The notes under the pieces: generated by a model
What the model was told of the DNA's origin: nothing
What the model saw: the letters and a program-made list of their open reading frames with translations, nothing else
Database searches by the model: none
Translations under genes and position numbers: made by a program
In this document: one piece after another, positions 1-5,137 of the stretch
How the letters are laid out: each line of letters starts with the position of its first letter
Numbering within the stretch: the stretch's first letter is position 1
From: Thermoplasmatota archaeon
Lineage (GTDB): Archaea > Thermoplasmatota > Thermoplasmata > Halarchaeoplasmatales > Halarchaeoplasmataceae
Length of the DNA stretch: 5,492 nucleotides
Direction of reading: 5' to 3'
Assembly: GCA_018610025.1 (NCBI GenBank)
Contig: JAHENW010000050.1
Coordinates: 1 to 5,492, forward strand

Positions 1-765
1 CAATGCGAGTTCATACTCGGCCACGGTGGGGGTGATCTTATGGTCCAAGTCTAGCAGTTCATCCAAAATATCCTGAGGAGCTATGTCAGCTTTGTTGGCC
101 GCCAAGATTATGGGTTTGGTTTTCTTTCTTATGCTTCTAGCCAATCTTTTGAAATCCTCGTCTTCCCATTCCCTGGGATTGTCCGGCATATCTATCTCTC
201 TCACCGCGTTTGTCACGTCCCCCTCGGAGACTCCCAAACCGGAGAGCTGATCATATATCACCTTCTCCAACTTCCCCCCCGAGACCTTCAATCGCCTGGA
301 GACCTTCTGCCAATTCTCCTCAAGGATACCCTTTATCCAGTGATCCAGCTCGTCCTCCAGGAATCGGACATCCTTCTTTGGATCGTTTTCCCCCCTATCA
401 CACGGCTCCCCTTGTGCGTCCGTAGAGCCGCTGGAATCCAATATATGGACCAGTATCGATGCCTGTCTCAAGTCGTCCAAAAATTTGTTCCCAAGCCCCT
501 TTCCTTCATGGGCATCTGGAACCAATCCTGCCACGTCTATTATCCCTACTGGGATCATCCTGGTACCGTCCATACATGGCGCGTTGTTCGGGTCACATGA
601 AAGGCCCAATTCTTCGTGGGGACACGGAGCTCTGACGTATCCTATCCCTCTATTCGCTTCGATGGTGGTGAAGGGATAGGAGGCCATCTCTACGTCGGCC
701 ATGGTGGCGGCACAGAAGAAGGTACTCTTTCCAACGTTCGGTTTTCCGACGAGGCCCACTTCCAT
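1..765 (-). CDS. ychF: YchF/Obg-family GTPase, archaeal YGR210-like type (partial, C-terminus beyond window)
   Basis: My reverse-strand translation gives 255 uninterrupted residues from the ATG at 765-763 to the window edge. The P-loop (G1) is GKPNVGKST at residues 7-15, the G2 region is YPFTTIEANRG at about 30-40, G3 is DVAG at 77-80, followed by a well-conserved block including EGKGLGNKFLDDLRQA, and G4 is NKAD at 224-227. This order and wording match the archaeal translation-associated branch of the Obg/YchF P-loop family, usually annotated as redox-regulated ATPase YchF. Bacterial YchF and human OLA1 carry NxxE at G4 and prefer ATP. NKAD here predicts guanine specificity, which is an inference. 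Cysteines 48, 57 and 64 sit in a family-typical insert between G2 and G3. Family members are near 390-400 residues, so the remaining C-terminal part, with the expected TGS domain, is missing only because the window ends. Members are thought to act at the ribosome in the cytoplasm. The gene starts 31 bp after the TPR gene and may be co-transcribed with it. Confidence 0.93.
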   Translation of the reverse strand, partial: MEVGLVGKPNVGKSTFFCAATMADVEMASYPFTTIEANRGIGYVRAPCPHEELGLSCDPNNAPCMDGTRMIPVGIIDVAGLVPDAHEGKGLGNKFLDDLRQASILVHILDSSGSTDAQGEPCDRGENDPKKDVRFLEDELDHWIKGILEENWQKVSRRLKVSGGKLEKVIYDQLSGLGVSEGDVTNAVREIDMPDNPREWEDEDFKRLARSIRKKTKPIILAANKADIAPQDILDELLDLDHKITPTVAEYELAL

Positions 766-796
766 ATTCTCTACCTATCCCCAAATAATACTATTG
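766..796 (-). promoter_or_regulatory. Short intergenic spacer with weak ribosome binding site for the GTPase gene
   Basis: Only 31 bp separate the TPR stop codon (797-799) from the GTPase ATG (765). Read on the minus strand, the spacer contains GGTAGAG at 775-769, three bases before the ATG. It resembles the GGTGA part of an archaeal Shine-Dalgarno sequence with one mismatch. An AT-rich stretch (tattattt) is present, but it lies too close to the start to act as a TATA box for a leadered message. Co-transcription with the TPR gene is the simplest reading. No terminator is visible. Confidence 0.4.
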
Positions 797-2947
797 CTAG
801 TTAAAATCTTCCTTTTCCAGCTCATTCAAAAATGTGGCTGCTTCCTCGTAATCCCCGCCGGCTTCATCGAGTGCTATGTCGGCGTATTCCTTTGCCCTTG
901 GGAACTTACCCTGTTCTTTATACACCAGGGCCTTTTCCAACCATGCGGGTTCGAAACCATCGTCGATACCCAGGCACATATCGAAGGCCCTATGGGCCTT
1001 TTTGTAGTCTCCCAACATCCTTTGTGCTCTTCCCAGCCCGAACCATGCCTGGAGACCATCTTCTCCTTCGTCGATAAGCCCTTGGAAAAGATCCCTTGAC
1101 TCTTCGAAATCTTCCTTTTCCAGTAAAACATTTGCTCGAAGTATCTTCTCCTCGACGGACCCCTCCTCTAAAAGCTCTAAAGCTTCATCATATCTTTCTT
1201 CGTCAGCCAAGAGCCTAGAGAGGGAGATCCTTGCCTTCTCTCCGACCTCGTCCAACGCTCGTCTAAAATTATCCTCTGCCTTATCAGAATTCTCTAAACC
1301 CTCGAAGGCCTTTCCTCTTAGGTAATACAGCTCTGGATCCTCCTCGTCCAAGTATTTATTACTGAAAGATATAGCTTCTCTAGGCTCGTCTATCTCGACA
1401 AGGATTTCTGCCTTATTTATTACCGCTTCTATGTCCTCTCTTATATCCAGTATCCGATCATATAATGACATAGCCTTCTCGGAGCGACCTAACTCCTTCA
1501 GCAGTCCCCCCTTCTCGTAAAGGTACTCTATATCATTGGTCATATGATAATTATGTTCGTAACTCCTCAGGGCCTCCTCATAGGCGGTCAAAGCCTCTTC
1601 ATACTTCCCCAGGTCTTCCAGTATATCTCCTCTCAATTCCCACCCCTCTGGGAATTCTGGATTGATATCGATGGCCTCGTTTAGAGCCTCTAAGGCCTCT
1701 TCCGTTCTCCCCATCAACCATAAGATATCAGCCTTTGAATACCAAGCCTTTTCATATTCTGGATTCAAATCTAAAGATATGTTAACCTTCTCCAGCCCCT
1801 CCTCCACTTCTCCATTTTTTGCCTGGGCGTATCCAAGGGCGTATAGAGCGTAGTCGAAATCGGGCTTTATATCTAACGCCTTCTCATGATAGAACAGTGA
1901 GTCCTCGTAGTTTCCCATCTTGTCCAGGGCATTACCTATATTGTTCCATGCCACTTCATAATCTGGGTTGACCTCGATGGACTTTACAAAATACGGTATT
2001 GATTCCTCGTACTTGCCTAGATTGTATAGAGCGTTGCCTAAGTTGTTCCATAGGACCTCATTTTCTGGATCTATCTTCGAAACCTCTTTATAGAGTTCTG
2101 TCGCCTTCTCGTACTCTCCCAGGGTGTGGTAAAGGTAGGCCTTATTGTAGAGGGCGGAGGCGTATTTTGGATCTATATCCAGGGCTTTTTGATAACAATC
2201 TTCCGCTTCGTCGTAATATCCCAGGGAGAAAAAAGCGAAACCCTTTCCATTCCAGGCCTCTTCATCGTTGGGAGCATATGTCAGAGCGGTGTCGTAGGCA
2301 TCGATACCCTCCGCATATTTCTCCATGGATACCAAGAGATCGGCCTTCCGTTTCCAGGCCTCGATATTTTCTTCATCATCGAGCAAGACATCATTATAGA
2401 GGTCTAAGACCTTCTCCAGTTCTCCCAGCTCTTCTAGTATCTCCGCCTTCTTGAGCAAGTAGGTAGTTTTCTTACCTTCAGAGACCTCCATCCCCTTGTC
2501 AGCGGTTTTTATAGACTTCCGTTTTTTCCCCATCAGAGATAAAACATATGCCTTGTCAAAATAGATCTCTGGATTCCTTGGATCGATGGATATTGCCCTG
2601 TCATAACACTCTATAGCTTCTTTGTATTCGCCTAAATATTGATAGGAGTTTCCCATGTTATGCCATGGCACTGAATAGTCCTCACTTAATTCAACAGCTT
2701 TCTCATAGGCTTGGATGGCCTCTTCATGCCTTCCTAGGGCGTCTAGGGCGACTCCTTTATTGTTTATTATGACTTCGTTCTTTTCCTTTTGAAAAGCAGT
2801 CTCGTAGAGTTCTATAGCCTCGGTATATTCACCCCTATCGGCTAGCTCGTCAGCTTTCTTCGATATCCTTTTTACATCGTCTCTCCTTGATTCAACCCCT
2901 CTTGAAGCCGGGAAGGTAATCAGAACCCATACTAGCCATTGAATCAT
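797..2947 (-). CDS. TPR-repeat protein (about 20 tetratricopeptide repeats)
   Basis: This 716-residue protein is almost wholly tetratricopeptide repeats. From residue 58 I can lay it out as consecutive units, mostly exactly 34 residues (58-91, 92-125, 126-159, 195-228, 229-262, 263-296, 297-330, 331-364, 365-398, 399-432 and so on to the C-terminus). A first unit lies at about 24-57. Each has the TPR pattern: an aromatic near position 4, L/G near 7-8, G-x-Y/E-E-A around 15-20, and D/N-P at the unit end (for example AWNNIGNAL, GKYEES, IDPKY). Units at about 160-194, 433-471, 506-537 and 572-631 have irregular lengths. TPR arrays form a right-handed superhelix that binds peptides or partner proteins, so a cytoplasmic scaffold or adaptor is likely. 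No catalytic domain is attached. The start is ATG 2947; GGAG lies 7 bases upstream and no other in-frame start is near. Residues 2-14 (IQWLVWVLITFPA) are hydrophobic but lack a basic n-region, so a signal peptide is doubtful. The partner is unknown. Confidence 0.93.
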   Translation of the reverse strand: MIQWLVWVLITFPASRGVESRRDDVKRISKKADELADRGEYTEAIELYETAFQKEKNEVIINNKGVALDALGRHEEAIQAYEKAVELSEDYSVPWHNMGNSYQYLGEYKEAIECYDRAISIDPRNPEIYFDKAYVLSLMGKKRKSIKTADKGMEVSEGKKTTYLLKKAEILEELGELEKVLDLYNDVLLDDEENIEAWKRKADLLVSMEKYAEGIDAYDTALTYAPNDEEAWNGKGFAFFSLGYYDEAEDCYQKALDIDPKYASALYNKAYLYHTLGEYEKATELYKEVSKIDPENEVLWNNLGNALYNLGKYEESIPYFVKSIEVNPDYEVAWNNIGNALDKMGNYEDSLFYHEKALDIKPDFDYALYALGYAQAKNGEVEEGLEKVNISLDLNPEYEKAWYSKADILWLMGRTEEALEALNEAIDINPEFPEGWELRGDILEDLGKYEEALTAYEEALRSYEHNYHMTNDIEYLYEKGGLLKELGRSEKAMSLYDRILDIREDIEAVINKAEILVEIDEPREAISFSNKYLDEEDPELYYLRGKAFEGLENSDKAEDNFRRALDEVGEKARISLSRLLADEERYDEALELLEEGSVEEKILRANVLLEKEDFEESRDLFQGLIDEGEDGLQAWFGLGRAQRMLGDYKKAHRAFDMCLGIDDGFEPAWLEKALVYKEQGKFPRAKEYADIALDEAGGDYEEAATFLNELEKEDFN
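833..2878 (-). repeat. TPR array encoded as about 102-bp degenerate units
   Basis: The repeat region covers residues 24 to about 705. At the DNA level the 34-codon period shows as recurrent minus-strand phrases encoding D/N-P followed by an acidic or aromatic residue (plus-strand forms such as ttctggatt or ttttggatc), at about 102-bp steps. Examples lie near 1660, 1760, 2065 and 2170. The units are well diverged at nucleotide level, so this looks like an old array rather than a recent expansion. The closest adjacent pair is residues 297-330 and 331-364. Confidence 0.8.
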
Positions 2948-2953
2948 CTTGCT

Positions 2954-2976
2954 TCTCCAGTGAACTCATATATAAG
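2954..2976 (-). promoter_or_regulatory. Possible TATA box and ribosome binding site of the TPR gene
   Basis: Read on the minus strand, cttatatatg (2976-2967) is a good archaeal box A candidate and GGAG (2958-2955) is a Shine-Dalgarno-like element 7 bases before the ATG at 2947. The two do not fit together perfectly. A box A centred near 2971 would place the transcript start about 25 bases downstream, almost on the ATG, which would leave GGAG outside the message. Either the transcript is leaderless, or the true TATA element lies slightly upstream in the T/A-rich stretch 2980-2996. Confidence 0.45.
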
Positions 2977-3009
2977 AAAAAGAAAAGACAATAAAAGGTT
3001 TTCTAACCT
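2974..3009 (-). terminator. Hairpin plus T-rich tract after the zinc-ribbon gene
   Basis: On the minus strand, just after the stop codon at 3013-3015, AGGTT-AGAA-AACCT (3009-2996) can fold into a 5-bp stem with a 4-base loop. It is followed by about 20 bases of mostly T with a few C, A and G (2995-2974). Archaeal RNA polymerase terminates on T-rich stretches with or without a hairpin, so this is a plausible terminator. It also abuts the TATA-like box of the next gene, so the 65-bp gap would hold a terminator and a promoter back to back. Confidence 0.5.
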
Positions 3010-3012
3010 ATT

Positions 3013-4188
3013 TTAGACGACTTTCTTCTTTGTAGAAGATGAATCTTCTTCCTCGAGTTCAGCTCCACAGGCATAGCACATATCTGCATCTGGACTCAAT
3101 TCCGTTCCACACATCGGACATTCCTTCATGTCGCCTTCCTCTTCTTCTTCCTCTTCTTCCTCTTCTTCCTTACTGATCTCCGTTCCACAGGCGTAGCACA
3201 TCTCGGCATCGGGGCTTAGTTCAGTTCCACAGTTCGGACATTCGAGGGCCTCTTCTCCGCCTTCCTCTTCTTCAGCTTCTTCTTCTTCTTCTACTTCTTC
3301 AGCTTCTTCTTCGACTTCCTCTTCTGGAACTTCTTCTTCAGCCTCGCCCTCTTCGGCCTCTTCTTCTACTTCTTCAGCTTCTTCTTCGACTTCCTCTTCA
3401 GGCCTTTCTTCAGGTCCCACTTCTTCGGCCTCTATACCTTCCACCTTGGGAACTTCTTCTATCTCTCCCCCAACAACCACTTCTTCTCTATCAGGGACGG
3501 AAGGCACTTCTATAGAGGGCAGTTCGATCTCTTCCTCTTCGAGGAGTTCCTTTTCCCTTTCCACCATCTTCCGGTGTGCCTCTAGGAGTTTGTCCCTTGT
3601 ATCCGATAATTCTTTATCCTGGTCAAGGAGCTGATTTTCCTTTGATATGACTTCATTGCCCTTCTCGATGCTTTCTTTAAGCGTAGACTGCAGGTTCGAG
3701 AGCGTCTCCAGGGTTTCCTCTCTTTTTGCCAATATCTCCTCTTCTTTTTCTACGATGACATCTTCTCTTTCGTCCAGATCGTCTTCCCTTTCGACTATAG
3801 CTTCTTCTCTTTCGACAAGCCCTTCTTGCTTCTCTATTATATCTTCTTTGATCTCTTCCACTTCGTCTATTTTCGATAACAGTCGATCCCGGACAGACTT
3901 CAGTTCCTCTCTTTCTTCGTCCAGCTGTCGGCGGGTGTTATCAATTTCCTGTTTCTGGTCTTCCAGTTTTTCCTTTAACTCTTCCACTTCATCAGATTTT
4001 TTGTTGATCTCCTGCTTTTTTACATTAAGGTCTTCTTTCAGCTCTTCTACGGACTCCTCCCTCTCTTTGAGTTCTTCCTCTCTCTCCTCTATTTCTTCTT
4101 CCCTCTTATTTAACTTCTGCTTTCTTTCTTTGAGCTTGCCTACGTAACCTTCCATTTCTGATAGGATTTCTTCTTCTTCTTCTGACAC
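3013..4188 (-). CDS. Coiled-coil protein with acidic linker and two C-terminal zinc ribbons
   Basis: I do not recognise a named family. The 391-residue product has three clear parts. Residues about 8-221 are an uninterrupted Glu/Lys/Arg-rich coiled coil with heptad repeats (REEEIEE-REEELKE-REESVEE at about 29-49; EREEAIV-EREDDLD-EREDVIV at about 126-146). Residues 222-315 are a low-complexity linker dominated by Glu. Two near-identical short zinc ribbons follow, each C-x2-C-x10-C-x2-C, at 317-334 and 357-374, reading CPNCGTELSPDAEMCYACG and CPMCGTELSPDADMCYACG, joined by another Glu run. Both ribbons keep all four Cys and should each bind one zinc. Such ribbons commonly mediate protein or nucleic-acid contacts. 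The strong negative charge argues against non-specific DNA binding, so a dimeric rod that presents ribbons to a partner is my inference. The start chosen is GTG 4188, giving V/M-S-E-E-E, because GGGGG lies 7 bases upstream. An in-frame GTG at 4245 would add 19 residues but has no ribosome binding site. Confidence 0.85.
   Translation of the reverse strand: MSEEEEEILSEMEGYVGKLKERKQKLNKREEEIEEREEELKEREESVEELKEDLNVKKQEINKKSDEVEELKEKLEDQKQEIDNTRRQLDEEREELKSVRDRLLSKIDEVEEIKEDIIEKQEGLVEREEAIVEREDDLDEREDVIVEKEEEILAKREETLETLSNLQSTLKESIEKGNEVISKENQLLDQDKELSDTRDKLLEAHRKMVEREKELLEEEEIELPSIEVPSVPDREEVVVGGEIEEVPKVEGIEAEEVGPEERPEEEVEEEAEEVEEEAEEGEAEEEVPEEEVEEEAEEVEEEEEAEEEEGGEEALECPNCGTELSPDAEMCYACGTEISKEEEEEEEEEEEGDMKECPMCGTELSPDADMCYACGAELEEEDSSSTKKKVV
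3061..3240 (-). repeat. Tandem zinc-ribbon duplication, 120-bp period
   Basis: Bases 3061-3120 and 3181-3240 align without gaps and differ at 12 of 60 positions by my count (80% identity). The unit is 120 bp, or 40 codons: one zinc ribbon plus its acidic spacer. Many of the differences are synonymous. The encoded ribbons (Cys codons spanning 3187-3240 and 3067-3120) differ at only two internal positions, N to M and E to D. This indicates an internal duplication followed by purifying selection on the metal-binding sequence. Confidence 0.85.
3284..3399 (-). repeat. Exact 41-bp direct repeat in the acidic linker
   Basis: Bases 3284-3324 recur identically at 3359-3399, an offset of 75 bp or 25 codons. 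The repeated protein segment begins EEEVEEEAEEVEEE at about residue 264 and again at about 289. The strand is almost pure purine on the coding side and pure pyrimidine on the plus side. Exact identity, including synonymous positions and the interspersed GTC/GTA Val and GCT Ala codons, points to a recent slippage or unequal-exchange duplication. The length of this linker probably varies among strains. Confidence 0.85.
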
Positions 4189-4195
4189 GTTTATT

Positions 4196-4262
4196 CCCCC
4201 TGGATTGCTAGGGTATTGGTTGAAACTACATAGGGTGGATATCACTTCTCTTTTAAGTAAAT
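4196..4262 (-). promoter_or_regulatory. Possible promoter and ribosome binding site of the zinc-ribbon gene
   Basis: On the minus strand, tttacttaaaag (4262-4251) resembles an archaeal box A. A transcript starting about 25 bases downstream would leave a leader of about 40 bases ahead of GTG 4188. GGGGG (4200-4196) then sits 7 bases before that start, a normal Shine-Dalgarno spacing. The match to the TATA consensus is imperfect. Read-through from the upstream ATPase gene, whose stop is at 4305-4307, is also possible because I see no convincing terminator between them. Confidence 0.4.
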
Positions 4263-4304
4263 TACGGAAAAGGAGTCAACTTCAGAGCAGAACTTACTGA
4301 TACA

Positions 4305-5006
4305 TCACTCGAACACGGTACCCAGTACCTTGAGTCCGTTCTCTCCTACTTCCAAGGCATGCTTCTCCATGCTGTGTTTACAAGCCCTCATCTTTTCCAC
4401 CTGCAGATACCTGGTGAGCTCTCCCCTGTTCCTGTCCATGCCCAGCATGATCACACCGTCGACAAGGAACCCTTCGTTTCCCAGCAGATTTGCTTCACCG
4501 CCGAGAGTCCTCTCCATGACCACGAAACTGTAGAGGTCCATGTCTCTCAAGTTCTTGAAGAAATAGAACATCTTTTTTCTCATGTCCTCTTCATGCTCCA
4601 TCAATGAATAAAGGGCCCCGAGGGAATCCAAAGCGAATACCTTGAATTGATCGCCTTTCTCTTCCTTAAAGTGTCTCAACATACGTTCCAAGAAATCAAC
4701 ATAATTGGTCGCTTCATCTTCATCGACGATCTTATCGATCTCTCTAAGGTCCGTGATGTCGGATATCTGCATGTTGAGACTCAGGTCGATCCCGAGGCTC
4801 TCCATGTTGTTAAGATGACTGTCTACAGTCTCTTCCAGTGTCGTATATAATCCAAACTGGCCTGTGTTCTCTACGTAATTGGTCATTATACTGTAACAGA
4901 AACTCGTCTTCATTGAACCCGGTGGGCCAGTTACGAGGATCACCTTGGGAGGTTCGACGTCAGTTTCGAAGACCCTATCGAGACCGGGTATGGTGTCCTT
5001 GAACAT
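4305..5006 (-). CDS. KaiC/RadA-like RecA-superfamily ATPase, single domain
   Basis: The 233-residue product has the layout of a single KaiC domain. It opens with a TIPGLDRVFE lead-in (compare the usual GIPGLDxxL), followed by the Walker A loop GPPGSMKTS at 27-35. The TTLEE at 55-59 occupies the place of the KaiC catalytic glutamates, and Walker B is FKVFALDS at 121-128. FLVDGVIML at 180-188 and KMRACKHSMEKHALEV at 205-220 match the KaiC C-terminal signature (FLADGVI, KMRGTxHxxxxHPFxI). Archaea carry many such stand-alone KaiC-like or HTR-like proteins, mostly of unknown role in signalling or regulation, so recombinase activity should not be assumed. The residue before the Walker A Lys is Met rather than the usual Gly. 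I chose ATG 5006 because GTGAT lies 4 bases upstream, which fits the 3' part of an archaeal Shine-Dalgarno sequence. That GTG (5015) is itself in frame and would add three residues. The gene diverges from pyrD and precedes the coiled-coil/zinc-ribbon gene. Confidence 0.88.
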   Translation of the reverse strand: MFKDTIPGLDRVFETDVEPPKVILVTGPPGSMKTSFCYSIMTNYVENTGQFGLYTTLEETVDSHLNNMESLGIDLSLNMQISDITDLREIDKIVDEDEATNYVDFLERMLRHFKEEKGDQFKVFALDSLGALYSLMEHEEDMRKKMFYFFKNLRDMDLYSFVVMERTLGGEANLLGNEGFLVDGVIMLGMDRNRGELTRYLQVEKMRACKHSMEKHALEVGENGLKVLGTVFE

Positions 5007-5137
5007 GTTTATCACTTAGGTTTGGGACCATATCAAAGATGGAACATTTAATTCTATCGATTATTTTTCATCTTACCTTTTCTGCAGATGAGCGCAAAAA
5101 CCAAAATATTATTTCATATAATGCATTTGCTTAACCG
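5007..5137. promoter_or_regulatory. Divergent promoter region between the ATPase gene and pyrD
   Basis: This 131-bp AT-rich gap must hold promoters in both directions. For the ATPase on the minus strand, attaaat (5052-5046) could be box A. A transcript start about 25 bases downstream would give a leader of about 17 bases that includes GTGAT (5015-5011). For pyrD on the plus strand, the stretch aaaatattatttcatata (5103-5120) is the TATA candidate, and no Shine-Dalgarno sequence precedes the ATG at 5138, which suggests a leaderless or near-leaderless message. The pentamer AGATG occurs three times: plus strand at 5037-5041 and 5086-5090, and inverted at 5069-5073. It might be a regulator site, but this could be chance. 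Confidence 0.5.

Noticed and set aside
210..804. Several overlapping plus-strand frames opposite the GTPase
   Set aside because: They are 62-86 codons or shorter, mutually overlapping and without motifs. The minus strand carries all GTPase motifs in one open frame.
701..1099. Plus-strand open frame of 132 codons spanning the GTPase/TPR junction
   Set aside because: It overlaps two well-supported minus-strand genes, and its hydrophobic, Phe/Cys-rich sequence arises from their reverse complement.
1999..2454. Plus-strand open frame of 151 codons opposite the TPR gene
   Set aside because: The product is Pro/Arg/Cys-rich and without domain character, while the opposite strand encodes regular 34-residue TPR units across the whole stretch.
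3125..3410. CRISPR-like or satellite repeat array
   Set aside because: The repeated pyrimidine-rich units lie in frame inside a coding gene and encode Glu-rich linker and zinc ribbons. There are no constant-length repeats with unique spacers.
3647..4147. Plus-strand open frame of 166 codons, very Ser-rich
   Set aside because: It is the antisense shadow of the Glu/Lys-rich coiled coil: GAA/GAG codons read backwards give TTC/CTC and, shifted, TCT/TCC Ser codons. It has no ribosome binding site or recognisable domain.
4189..4245. Longer N-terminus for the zinc-ribbon protein from GTG 4245
   Set aside because: The 19 added residues do not resemble the coiled coil, no Shine-Dalgarno sequence precedes that GTG, and GTG 4188 has GGGGG at good spacing. 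It cannot be fully excluded without orthologs.
4246..4304. Terminator hairpin after the ATPase gene
   Set aside because: AAGTTCTG and GAAGTTGAC in this gap are related as direct rather than inverted sequences. Only a short TTTT run is present, so no terminator is supported.
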